NCBI GenBank assembly: GCA_032718475.1
Contig: JAUCBJ010004652.1
Coordinates: forward strand, 1 to 26,595
Length of the DNA: 26,595 nt
Source: Nemertoderma westbladi
Taxonomy: Eukaryota; Xenacoelomorpha; Nemertodermatida; Nemertodermatidae
Direction: 5' to 3'
Shown here: in pieces, positions 16,455-24,779 of the stretch
Numbering within the stretch: the stretch's first letter is position 1
How the letters are laid out: every line of letters begins with the position of its first letter
Notes under the pieces: generated by a model
What the model was told of the DNA's origin: nothing
The model's database searches: none
Seen by the model: only the letters and a program-made list of their open reading frames with translations
Position numbers and translations under genes: made by a program

Positions 16455-17824
16455 GTTCTTTTCGGGGAATCTCATTGATCTCGATTGCTGCAAAGCTATA
16501 CAATAGGATTCTATTAAATCGCATCAGGGATCCCATTGAGAGACTGCTCCGTGGAAATCAGAATGGGTTCCGTAAAGGTCGTGGGACCATGGAGCCCATT
16601 TTGGCACTTAGAAGGATAGGCTAATTGATGAATTATCAAAAAAGAAAGACAGGCATCTGGCTGTTATCTTTGTTGACTTCTTCAAGGCCTTTGATTCAGT
16701 CTCTCGCTCACGTATGTTCAGCATACTTTCATTATATGGGATTCCTGATGAAATTATTGCAGCAATCAGATCAGTATACGATGGTTCGACAACATTTGTG
16801 TCTACTGTTGACGGTGACACAGAACCATTTGAAGTGTTATGGGGCGTCCTCCAAGGAGACACACTTGCACCATTCTTGTTCATTATTGTGGTTGACTATG
16901 TTCTACGCATGTCCTTAGATCATCATAATGATGATGTGGTGATGATAACTCCACCTACTGGCTCCAGAAGTCGAGGAAATCCTGCCAAGTACCTAACTGA
17001 TCTAGACTTTGCTGATGACTTAGGAGTACTCTCAGAATCATTAGACGGAGCCCAACGGCTCCTCAGCTCATTAGAACATGCTGCTTCTAGTGTTGGTCTT
17101 TTTATTAACTCCAGAAAGACCAAAATTCTGACCGTTAACTTTGAAAGTCATCAGCAAGTCTCTGATCGGATGAGCATAAGCTCAAAGGATGGTATGCTTG
17201 AGCATGTGGACGACTTCTGTTACCTGGGATCATGGATCCGGAAGTCAGGTGAGGACCTTCGAATACGTAAGGGAAAGGCATGGGCAGCCTTGAATAGGCT
17301 TTCCAGGATTTGGAAGTCACCGAGAATTAATCGGAAACTTAAGGTCCGATTATTTAGAGCAGCAGTAGTTCCAGTACTCCTCTACGGGAGTCCATGCTGG
17401 GCTCTAACTGCTGAGGACACCAAATCTCTGGATGGCACATTCACAAGAATGCTACGCCGGGTTCATTGTGTCAAGCACAATGCACACATCTCCAACCAGA
17501 CACTATATAACATTGGAGGTGTCTCATTGGTTCCCCCAATCTTGACACTAGAACAAAATCGCCTCCGCTTTGCAGGACATTGCTTTCGCCGTGAGGACCA
17601 GCCAGTGCATAATCTTGTACTTTGGCAGCCTCATGGAGTGAATAAGCATGGTGGACAGCCCATGACTTTCTTGAGACGCATCTTAAAGGACACTGGCCTT
17701 AAAGATGCGGATGATCTAGCAAATGTCATGGGTGATAGGGAGTTGTGGCGGTGCAATTTTGTTGACAAGCCGGCACAGCATTCTTAAAAATGCAGCTGCA
17801 ATGCAGCATGCCGATCCTAGTAGT
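16455..17824 (+). mobile_element. LINE-2: 5'-truncated non-LTR retrotransposon, best copy
   Basis: This is related in layout to LINE-1 but a different family. It starts in the RT fingers (FRGISLISIAAKLYNRILLN), continues NGFRKGRGTMEPILALRRI, and has a one-base frameshift at about 16619-16624. It then runs without further interruption to TAA at 17785-17787 and ends GCCGATCCTAGTAGT. The 3' end agrees with the TSD-bounded copy at 13951-14022. No target duplication is evident because the 5' border abuts the duplicated gene segment. Confidence 0.85.
16621..17787 (+). CDS. LINE-2 reverse transcriptase (palm to C-terminus)
   Basis: The frame is open from just after the frameshift: LIDELSKKKDRHLAVIFVDF, FKAFDSVSRSRMFSILSLYG, WGVLQGDTLAPFLFIIVVDY, then LTDLDFADDLGVLSESLDGA, where FADD carries the two catalytic aspartates. 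Thumb and C-terminal landmarks follow: INSRKTKIL, DDFCYLGSWIRKSGEDLRIR, VPVLLYGSPCWALTA, LRFAGHCFRREDQPVHNLVL and WQPHGVNKHGGQPMTFLRRI. The catalytic centre is intact, unlike LINE-1. Missing are the endonuclease and the N-terminal RT, so the copy cannot move by itself. It has no proper start and is a 5'-truncated insertion rather than an expressed gene. Confidence 0.85.
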   Translation, partial: LIDELSKKKDRHLAVIFVDFFKAFDSVSRSRMFSILSLYGIPDEIIAAIRSVYDGSTTFVSTVDGDTEPFEVLWGVLQGDTLAPFLFIIVVDYVLRMSLDHHNDDVVMITPPTGSRSRGNPAKYLTDLDFADDLGVLSESLDGAQRLLSSLEHAASSVGLFINSRKTKILTVNFESHQQVSDRMSISSKDGMLEHVDDFCYLGSWIRKSGEDLRIRKGKAWAALNRLSRIWKSPRINRKLKVRLFRAAVVPVLLYGSPCWALTAEDTKSLDGTFTRMLRRVHCVKHNAHISNQTLYNIGGVSLVPPILTLEQNRLRFAGHCFRREDQPVHNLVLWQPHGVNKHGGQPMTFLRRILKDTGLKDADDLANVMGDRELWRCNFVDKPAQHS

Positions 17825-17827
17825 CGT

Positions 17828-18325
17828 CCGTCACATACTATAACTATAAAGTTCAAATCCTCCAAGACAATGCTGAAAGCACTTAATAAAGGTACATTGA
17901 GAGTGCCAATAGCTCACATTGCCATATCTGTTGGGGCGTCTCTTAGAGACGGGGCAGTGGATGACGTTACGAGAGGCACATCATAGTACATGGTATCATT
18001 CCCAATTGTGCAGCTATGTAAAGCAACATGTTTGCCAAACGTTTGTCACTTTCATTTGCAGACTGTTCTGTTGCAGTTAAAATGTGCACATCTTTCACCT
18101 GTATGGATATTTAAAAGTATATAAGGGTGTGGAATCGATGTAACTTTGAACCGGAATCCTTCTTAATATGAATGATCTGTGCATCCACAACCACAATAAG
18201 CGGTGGTTGGTGTAGGGTAGCCATATTGAAAGCAACAGACCAACAAGAATATCTTTAGTACAGTCGATATGGTAATATACCAGTACTAAGTGAATGATGC
18301 ATACTTGCATGTATTGATCATACAT
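17828..18325 (-). other. Coding-like, decayed stretch beside the duplicated gene
   Basis: The minus strand carries protein-like runs in more than one frame. One is MATLHQPPLIVVVDAQIIHI with KKDSG, then a TAA, then VKDVHILTATEQSANESDKR. Another is CTIGNDTMYYDVPLVTSSTA with PSLRDAPTDMAM, an in-frame TGA, then LNVPLLSAFSIVLEDLNFIV. The second weakly recalls the P.VSxxSTSPxLSD block of receptor ligand-binding (ANF) domains, but the fit stops after SLRD. It may be 3' exons or a relic of the gene at 18374-19363. An acceptor-like TTCACTTAG lies near 18286 and a donor-like CAG/GTGAAA near 18103. Unresolved. Confidence 0.25.
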
Positions 18326-18373
18326 ACTTGTTGCAAAGTACTTTACAGTGTTCTCATCCTCTTGGCTTTATAT

Positions 18374-19363
18374 TTACTCACTCGCTACATTCATTCCTGT
18401 AATCAGGACAATTAGTTCGCATGGGTAGCAATTCAGAATGAACAATTTGAGCAGCTTTTCAATATCAGCAAGAAAAGCAGTCCAGGTAGAACAAATCAAG
18501 TAAGCATTGAACAGCAAAGTATAATAAATTAGGGCAACTTTTAATTGATGCAAACTGAAACTCTCAAAATGAAATCTAATATGACTTTCATGGCCATGAC
18601 GGCCATGGATTGTCGCACAGCCCATTATGTAAATTCGTCTAAAGTTAGCGAGGAAACCCTCAAGCTCGTTATTGTTGCAGACAGCCAAGAGTATATTCTC
18701 GGCATGGATCAGTTTAGCGATGTTCCTGAGTTTGGTTAAAGTACTAGGAAGATACTCCTCCCAGTTGGTGATTCCATCTGACTCTATTATCTGCATAGCC
18801 AAAGCATGTACAATGCTAGCTGTCTGGATCCGAACCCTAGACAATCCGTGGTTATGTCGAATTTTCACTGGCCACATCCCCAAACGGTAGCAGATCACCG
18901 AAATGTCATTCCTTATACCTTCAGGTTCTTTATAGTGGAACAATGTAGAATCGTGGTAGACCTCTTTGGCCTTCTCAGCTACTGATCGATCTATCATTTG
19001 GAATACAATCAAAGGTAACTTAGATGAGTCACTTGTCAGATGAGCTGGTCCCTTGACAGCAGCACCATGGATCATCCTTGAACTCTTCCCATCGATGTTC
19101 TCGGTGGTTATTATTGGTAGAACAGCGACACCATCGGTTTGGTTATACATGTAGGACGCAACAGGGCGTAGCATCGCCTCGTACATACCAATGAACTCAT
19201 CCCCAATACTGGGGCTAAAAGTCGACAGTATTTGCTCACTGACACTAATTGCTTCGTCGTCCACAGCATTATAAGATCTCCTCCCGATTGGCGGTAGATT
19301 ACCTTCTGGGTTGCTCAAGCCAAGATACAAAGATATAATTGCAATCAGTCTAACAATAAGCAC
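18374..19363 (-). CDS. Unrecognised gene or large exon (duplicated gene, fuller copy)
   Basis: A 329-codon open frame with no family recognised. Residues 1-17 are hydrophobic (LIVRLIAIISLYLGL) but the first codon is GTG, not ATG. An acceptor-like GAGCAACCCAG near 19313 suggests the hydrophobic part may be intron and the exon may begin at about 19312. The middle reads VDDEAISVSEQILSTFSPSI, LPIITTENIDGKSSRMIHGA, then the duplicated part, IRNDISVICYRLGMWPVKIR, NWEEYLPSTLTKLRNIAKLI and NLEGF-type FRRIYIMGCATIHGR. Near the end a strong splice-donor match, GTGAGTAA, begins at 18381 (minus), just before the stop, so the coding region probably continues in another exon. The mixed polar composition looks like a real soluble protein. 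Confidence 0.45.
   Translation of the reverse strand: MLIVRLIAIISLYLGLSNPEGNLPPIGRRSYNAVDDEAISVSEQILSTFSPSIGDEFIGMYEAMLRPVASYMYNQTDGVAVLPIITTENIDGKSSRMIHGAAVKGPAHLTSDSSKLPLIVFQMIDRSVAEKAKEVYHDSTLFHYKEPEGIRNDISVICYRLGMWPVKIRHNHGLSRVRIQTASIVHALAMQIIESDGITNWEEYLPSTLTKLRNIAKLIHAENILLAVCNNNELEGFLANFRRIYIMGCATIHGRHGHESHIRFHFESFSLHQLKVALIYYTLLFNAYLICSTWTAFLADIEKLLKLFILNCYPCELIVLITGMNVASE
18598..18956 (-). repeat. 359 bp duplicated segment, copy 2
   Basis: This is the partner of 16079-16437. It lies inside the longer open frame, which suggests it is the source copy. Confidence 0.9.
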
Positions 19364-19428
19364 TATAACGTAGTATACATTAATTACAATTACAAAGTAT
19401 ATGTATATATATATATATAATAATATAC
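19364..19428. repeat. TA-rich simple sequence next to the Penelope element
   Basis: ATGTATATATATATATATAATAATATAC-type dinucleotide tract. It resembles the loop region of the large palindrome at 22957-23020, which contains GTATAATAATATAC. Confidence 0.6.
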
Positions 19429-19530
19429 AAGTTTAAATTAAGTAAAGAAAGTTAGGGAATATGACTGTAGGGTGTGAGATCAAGTTGTTTTAGTATAATA
19501 ATATTTTAAGATTTCAAAAAGTGACAACTT
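19429..19530 (-). repeat. PLE-1 downstream direct repeat (pseudo-LTR)
   Basis: It is identical over 102 bp to 22696-22797 and in the same orientation. Beyond it the two flanks differ (ATATGATCAATCAC here, TTTTAAAATTAC there). Confidence 0.9.
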
Positions 19531-19698
19531 ATATGATCAATCACTAAAAATTTATTTTTTTATTATTATTAGCTTTCGATAGCTCTCTCTATCTTTTTCA
19601 AATAAACGATATTCTAGAATTAATGCACTACAAATAATAATACTACCCTAGCAACTAATGAGTTTGTTAAATCTGTGAATCTTTAATCTTTATAATTC

Positions 19699-22671
19699 TT
19701 AAGGATTGAAAACATCAAGTCCAAAGTTATTGATCACCGCCTCGTTGAGAACATTCAAACCCATTGGTTGTAAAGTTTCCAACCGGCACTGCCATTCTCC
19801 CTCTTTAATTCTGAGTTTTTGTCGGTTCTGTTTTTTGTTTGCTGAGATCGGTAGACAATCAAATGGTGTAATTCTGAAGTGTGCATTGTAAGAATGACCC
19901 GAGGTAGTAAAATGTCTGTCGATGGCAGTCGATGGTTTGTCATTAATTATCTTTGTCTTGTAGTTGGCTATCCTAGGCTTTAAGTCCTCTGTTGAACCGA
20001 TACCAAATAAGTTACATTTAAGGCAAGTCACCACATAAATAACATTTTTAGCATTGCAAGATAAATCATTCTTTATATAAACCCTGTGGCTTTTGTTAGT
20101 TGTTGAGCTGACATATTTTAAAGGTAATAATACTTTACAGGGGACACATGCCGCTCTGTCACATTTATGAACTCCTAGAAAATCACAAGGTGAAAGTTCC
20201 CTTGTACACCTCAGTCTGGATGGCGCAAGGATATTCTTTAAGGTTGGTGCGCGGCGAGTTACAACTTCCAATTTATGACTATTCCAAAAAGATTTTGTCA
20301 TTGAATGTTCATCTAGAATTGTGGAATGTTTTGAAATAATCACCTTGGGGTTAGGTAATAGAGGGTCATTATTGTGTACATAGAAAAGTTGTTTCTTTTT
20401 ATTCTTTCTAGGCTTGTCTTTTTTTACTTTAAGGGCTTGAAACTGCGTACTGACTGCTGCAGAAGCAAATTGTTGAGCAACAATTTTCTCATCCCAGCCT
20501 CTCGCGACAAATGCAGAACCATACTCAATGAGACTAGAAAAAAGATCTGAATCTAAACTACAATTCCTGCGCAAGCGTAAAGCTACACCATAAGGGATGT
20601 TTTGAATCTGTGAACGTGGATGTGCGCTTGAAGGACACAAATACTGATGTACGTCCATAGGCTTGTGATAATTTTTAGTTTGGATGTATCCACTGTCATC
20701 AATAAAAATAGTCAAATCCAGAAAATTTACTTCTTTACCAAATTGTTCTAACTTAAAGACAATCTTTCCGGGAAGTACTGTCTCATTTAAATGTGTGACT
20801 AAATTTGTAACAATATCTTCCGAAAAATTAATTCCAAAGGAAATAATGTCGTCTCGGTATCTTTTGTATTCTTGTGGACTGTTATTATAGGAAGACACTG
20901 CCGTGTCAATGAATTTGGCTCCCCATATATCGGTGTAGGTACAAGAATAAGAAGGTCCCATAGCTGAACCCCCAGACTGGGTGAAGTGTTTGCCATTGAA
21001 AGCACAATTATTGCTTTCAAGGCAAATTTTAAGAGCTTCTAATATGCATTCATTAGGTGGGTCACCTTCTGCAACAATTGTTCTGTATTGTTCCAGAGTT
21101 TCCTCAACTGCCGCTAAACCCATGCAGTTATCAACTGAAGGGAAGAAATTTGATACATCAAGGCACAAAAAGCTAGAGTTTGGCGGAAGGGGAGCTAGAC
21201 GTTCATTTATATCTCGTATCCAAATCAAAACGTCAAATGTATTTTTTAGAAAAGCATCATGTTTGCTACCAAACTCGTGTAAATAATATTCAACAAACTT
21301 GCCCAAACGCTCAGTAACTGATCCACAGGCGGATTGAATATACCTCAATGGATGATTTTCCTTGTGTGTTTTCACATTTCCAAATACTGTACCTGGTTGT
21401 GGGTCCTGGCCAATGAGCCAATCCTTGCATTCAATGATTGTTTTCAAATTTTTCCATTTTAAAACAAATTGAGTCACTTTAACTAAATAATCTACAGAAG
21501 GATCCAAATCGTGCTGTTTAAAGCAAGATTTATCTTCTAAGTGTCGTTCAACACTACTACAATATGTTGAATTTTTCAGAACAACAAATCGTTGTGAACC
21601 TTTATCTTGAATCCTAATAACACTTTCGCCCCCTATGGTGCCACATGTTTTCTTTAATTTAGTTAAAGCAATTCTCTCACTTTTACTTAAATTATCTTTT
21701 GTTTTAATTCGTTTAGATACATCAAATAAATCAGTTCTAACCTCATTCAAAAATTGTTCTAGAATCGGATTGTTAGAGTTCAATGAAAAACGAGATTTAC
21801 CGGGCCACGGTTTTTTTCGTGGATGAAAATCAGGTGCTGTTTCACTTTCAACGGCCTGATCGTCTTCTCTGTGAACTACTGTAACCCCTAAATTTGTCTT
21901 CTTTTCTTGCATGTAATTATCAAATTTTATTCTTATAGATGAAGCAAATTTTATAAAGTCTATGTTCGCCTGATACAAATCAGCATGTGGAGGAATTGGG
22001 CAAAACGAAGGTCCTTTCTTGAGCAATAAAATTGCTGGGTCATCGATTTCTATGTCTTCATAGACAACAGGATCAAATACAGTAGGGTCGCATTTGTTCA
22101 TTGACATTGAATCAACTAATCTATTTTCGATTTTTTTGCGTCTGTTTAAGTAATTAAGTCTACGTTGTGCGGATCTCTGAGGTCCAGGTTTATGTCTTTT
22201 ATGAGACAACAAATTATCGTATAAAACATTGTTAGGGCTTGAACCAGAGCGGGTTTCATTCATTAAATTGTTCCACTTTTTTATCAGACGCTGTCTCACT
22301 GTACGAGAAGTGTTTTTCATGTGATCATAAACGCGGGACAAGATTGAATTCGAATTATCATAGGTGATAGCAGATGATTTAGCTCTCATAAAAAGACTAA
22401 GAAAATGTCTTCGCCTCGTCTCGGCATGAAGAGAAACAACTTCCAAAATATTTAATTCGGCTTTAAAAATATTATTTTTAGCTTTAATGCGAACCTGTTC
22501 AAAATGAATAGAATTACCAGGTAAATTAAGGTTTAAGCAAATCCTCAAACCCTTCGGTATTACGTTGTGCTTCTTGCAATTTTCAAGAAATTCTCTTTGA
22601 AGTTGACCCAAAATTAGTTGCGAGCCTAAATTTATTAATTGTAGGAACAAAATTCTTGGTACAATCGCCAT
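19699..22671 (-). CDS. Penelope-like reverse transcriptase with GIY-YIG domain
   Basis: A 990-residue intact ORF from ATG at 22671. Residues 1-230 are a basic N-terminal region (NRRKKIENRL near 176-185). The RT core follows: GTVFGNVKTHKENHPLRYIQ at about 427-446, catalytic FLCLDVSNFFPSV at 501-513 (Asp 505), SGGSAMGPSYS at 566-576, and KRYRDDIISF at 603-612 with the YxDD aspartates 607-608; VNFLDLTIFI is at 648-657. A Cys linker, HKCDRAACVPC (835-845), precedes the GIY-YIG module: NVIYVVTCLKCN (876-887), FGIGST (889-894), R900 and E957/EWQCRLETLQPMGLN. The RT fits target-primed synthesis in the nucleus. In the nuclease, the family's YVG(Q/E)T appears as FGIGST and the RxxxH His appears as Tyr (RIANYK), so its activity is doubtful. 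Neptune-like grouping is a guess. Confidence 0.9.
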   Translation of the reverse strand: MAIVPRILFLQLINLGSQLILGQLQREFLENCKKHNVIPKGLRICLNLNLPGNSIHFEQVRIKAKNNIFKAELNILEVVSLHAETRRRHFLSLFMRAKSSAITYDNSNSILSRVYDHMKNTSRTVRQRLIKKWNNLMNETRSGSSPNNVLYDNLLSHKRHKPGPQRSAQRRLNYLNRRKKIENRLVDSMSMNKCDPTVFDPVVYEDIEIDDPAILLLKKGPSFCPIPPHADLYQANIDFIKFASSIRIKFDNYMQEKKTNLGVTVVHREDDQAVESETAPDFHPRKKPWPGKSRFSLNSNNPILEQFLNEVRTDLFDVSKRIKTKDNLSKSERIALTKLKKTCGTIGGESVIRIQDKGSQRFVVLKNSTYCSSVERHLEDKSCFKQHDLDPSVDYLVKVTQFVLKWKNLKTIIECKDWLIGQDPQPGTVFGNVKTHKENHPLRYIQSACGSVTERLGKFVEYYLHEFGSKHDAFLKNTFDVLIWIRDINERLAPLPPNSSFLCLDVSNFFPSVDNCMGLAAVEETLEQYRTIVAEGDPPNECILEALKICLESNNCAFNGKHFTQSGGSAMGPSYSCTYTDIWGAKFIDTAVSSYNNSPQEYKRYRDDIISFGINFSEDIVTNLVTHLNETVLPGKIVFKLEQFGKEVNFLDLTIFIDDSGYIQTKNYHKPMDVHQYLCPSSAHPRSQIQNIPYGVALRLRRNCSLDSDLFSSLIEYGSAFVARGWDEKIVAQQFASAAVSTQFQALKVKKDKPRKNKKKQLFYVHNNDPLLPNPKVIISKHSTILDEHSMTKSFWNSHKLEVVTRRAPTLKNILAPSRLRCTRELSPCDFLGVHKCDRAACVPCKVLLPLKYVSSTTNKSHRVYIKNDLSCNAKNVIYVVTCLKCNLFGIGSTEDLKPRIANYKTKIINDKPSTAIDRHFTTSGHSYNAHFRITPFDCLPISANKKQNRQKLRIKEGEWQCRLETLQPMGLNVLNEAVINNFGLDVFNP

Positions 22672-22695
22672 TCATCCACAGTCAAAAATTAATAT

Positions 22696-22797
22696 AAGTT
22701 TAAATTAAGTAAAGAAAGTTAGGGAATATGACTGTAGGGTGTGAGATCAAGTTGTTTTAGTATAATAATATTTTAAGATTTCAAAAAGTGACAACTT
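22696..22797 (-). repeat. PLE-1 upstream direct repeat (pseudo-LTR)
   Basis: Perfect copy of 19429-19530, placed immediately upstream of the PLE-1 start codon. It is therefore positioned to supply the promoter (inference). Confidence 0.9.
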
Positions 22798-22956
22798 TTT
22801 AAAATTACAACCTTTTAAAAAGGTACAACCTTTTAAAAAGGTAAACAACCTTTTTAGTTTAAAAAGTTAACTTTTTAAACAACCTTTTAACTTTTTTAAC
22901 CTTTTAAGGTTGTCTTAACAACCTTTTAACTTTAAAAAGGTAAACAACCTTTTAAA
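22798..22956. repeat. Array of palindromic ACAACCTTTTAAAAAGGT-like units
   Basis: ACAACCTTTTA occurs repeatedly in direct and inverted form (TAAAAAGG(T) and AAGGTTGT), so almost every segment can pair with a neighbour. It abuts the PLE-1 upstream repeat. Whether it belongs to the element or was the target is unknown. Confidence 0.75.
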
Positions 22957-23020
22957 ATTATATGTAATTTTAAAAATATATGTATAATAATATACATATA
23001 TTTTTAAAATTACATATAAT
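22957..23020. repeat. Large perfect palindrome (30 bp arms, 4-base loop)
   Basis: The arm ATTATATGTAATTTTAAAAA(TATATGTATA) at 22957-22986 is exactly complementary to 22991-23020, leaving the loop ATAA. It is entirely A/T apart from one G or C per repeat block. It could extrude as a cruciform or be the fused ends of a small palindromic element. Confidence 0.9.
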
Positions 23021-23809
23021 ATATTTTGATCAAATTATAGCACAACAAACAATGGCTAGTATCAGTAAACAAACCTACTGTATAACTATAGTATATATAT
23101 ATACTTGCAAACAATATGTAATACAATAGGAAATCACCAAATATACTCACATCGCAAATATATTAAATATTTTAATTAATTTTTCAGTTTATATAATACT
23201 AATACTAATTAAAATATAAATTGCATCAGGAAGGAAAATAAATAAAGATCAGAAAAATTGAAAAGCAGCAGTATACTCTCTACTACTCGCTATTAATATT
23301 ATATAACCTAATATTGGAATGGCATTATACTAGACATTATAATTATAGTATTGGTATCGGATAAATACAATTATGTTCGAAATTTATTAATAGAAATGTT
23401 TTTAATATTCGGAGCTCAATATAGGCAAATATATTTCGATTTATATTAAAATCATTATCAATAATAAGCACTATAGGTAGGTTGTAATTATGTATGAAAT
23501 TGTTATAATTACTTGGTATTTCTTGCAAACTGCGATATTCTAACTGTACCGTACATTATACAACATCTGTATGGGCTGATATGCACTGACTGAATATTAC
23601 ACAACTCGAATTCTTACAGACACCCTAAAAAGTACAATTAAACGAAATAAACCAATAATAACACAATATTTAAATGACCAAAAACCAAAGACATAATGTG
23701 GAGCAGACATATACAGTATACATACAGTACAAATACAATTAACTATTCAACTGACACAAGCACAACTACACAATAAACAATAGCACAAACCATCACAACC
23801 CGAAAAAAT
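23021..23809. other. AT-rich non-coding stretch
   Basis: No gene recognised on either strand. A 61-codon open frame at 23343-23528 (minus) is Asn/Ile-rich and judged chance. Confidence 0.35.
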
Positions 23810-23830
23810 CCCCCCCCCCCCCCCCCCCCC
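23810..23830 (+). repeat. Poly-C tract (21 bp)
   Basis: A run of 21 C lies about 15 bp beyond the 3' end of the PLE-2 ORF. Its true length in the genome is uncertain because such runs are prone to sequencing error. Confidence 0.8.
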
Positions 23831-23844
23831 ACATATACACTCAA

Positions 23845-24663
23845 TTACATACCGACATGGTTACGGCCTGGACTGAGCCCATGTCCCTTTAACAACGCCG
23901 CCACACTTAGGTGGTCTACCTCTACTGATGTACGTTTGTTAATGGCACTATCCCCTAGCGCCCTAATGTGAAGACTTTCCAGAATTTTTCGCCTACGTAA
24001 TTGGTGTTCCCTCCCAACTACCTCCGCTAAATCGAAACTGGGACATGTTCAGTGTCACATGATGTGCTGCCAGGTCCGAGGCTTTAAACCTCCTGTGTCG
24101 TATGTCCCCGTCATGTTGTTTTAATCTTATATCTAAAGAATATTGTGTCTCCCCGATATACGTTTTACCACAATCACAGGGAATCTTATACACCACACCC
24201 CTTGGGTCCCCACGTGGTTTGTGGCCCCTTAACAAAAAAGAACGTAACTTACGTCCCGGTACGTAGTATGTGCCTACCCCGTACAAGGAACACAATTTAT
24301 CTAATGGCTCAGTCAGACCTGTTTCATATGGTAATCCGATTTTTATGTCTACCTTGTCCTTAGGCAGTGCCGGCTGTGGTTGGTCAAAACGTTTGTTTAC
24401 GCGTCTCTTAGTGTTATAAATTATCCTTGTGGGATAACCCTTCCTAAGTAAGAGTGTTATAAATTATCCTTGTGGGATAACCCTTCCTAAGTAAGAGTGT
24501 TATAAATTATCCTTGTGGGATAACCGTTCCTAAGTAAGGTGTTGGTTAACTTATTTTGCGTCTGTTCCCTAGCTACCGGGGTGGAGCAAACACGGTTTGA
24601 TCTGAAAAACAAAGCACTGCAGACACTTTGTTTTATGCGAGGGTGGTGATTCGATGCAAAATT
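23845..24663 (-). pseudogene. Second Penelope-like element (PLE-2), C-terminal part
   Basis: The minus strand, from the hAT junction at 24663, reads YLNFASNHHPRIKQSVCSAL, SNRVCSTPVAREQTQNKLTN, then TLLRNGYPTRIIYNT. A frame-breaking triplicated 43 bp repeat follows, then RFDQPQPALPKDKVDIKIGL, PYETGLTEPLDKL and the GIY-YIG module: GVVYKIPCDCGKTYIGETQY with SLDIRLKQHDGDIRHR. In another frame the protein ends RRKILESLHIRALGDSAINK, ALLKGHGLSPGRNHVGM and a TAA at 23845. The nuclease motifs GVVY, TYIG, R..QH and the Glu of LES are all canonical, unlike those of PLE-1. The RT core lies beyond the hAT insertion, outside this window. It is inactivated by two frame changes and the insertion. Confidence 0.85.
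24411..24538 (-). repeat. 43 bp unit in three tandem copies inside PLE-2
   Basis: Copies at 24411-24453, 24454-24496 and 24497-24538 start GTGTTATAAATTATCCTTGT and differ by one C/G change and a shortened last unit. The sequence encodes LLRKGYPTRIIYNT, so the expansion duplicated coding DNA. Because 43 is not a multiple of 3 it shifts the frame, although the three-unit total brings other frames into play. Confidence 0.9.
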
Positions 24664-24779
24664 AAGATATCCAGAGGCGGAAATCCTGGGGGGGAGAGGG
24701 GGACATTGTCCCCCCCACTTTTTAGAATCCATGATAATGTCCCCTCCACATTTAGGTAGCACATGTTTTTTCATTCAGT

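Larger units (their letters stand above)
19429..22797 (-). mobile_element. Penelope-like element (PLE-1) bounded by 102 bp direct repeats
   Basis: An intact RT plus GIY-YIG ORF is bracketed by identical 102 bp direct repeats (19429-19530 and 22696-22797; AAGTTTAAATTAAGTAAAGA to AAAAAGTGACAACTT). Penelope-like elements are known to carry such pseudo-LTRs because copies insert in partly tandem form. The upstream repeat ends 25 bp before the start codon, the downstream one lies 168 bp after the stop. Perfect identity of the repeats and an undamaged ORF point to a young insertion. No hammerhead-ribozyme core was found in the repeats. Confidence 0.85.

Noticed and set aside
19429-19530. Hammerhead ribozyme in the Penelope repeats
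   Set aside because: Such ribozymes are known in Penelope pseudo-LTRs, but no CTGATGA plus GAAA core was found on either strand of the 102 bp repeat.
19699-22671. Telomerase reverse transcriptase
   Set aside because: Penelope RTs are related to telomerase, but the Cys linker and C-terminal GIY-YIG module and the flanking direct repeats identify a Penelope-like element.
23343-23528. 61-codon minus ORF
   Set aside because: Asn/Ile-rich chance frame in AT-rich DNA without motif support.
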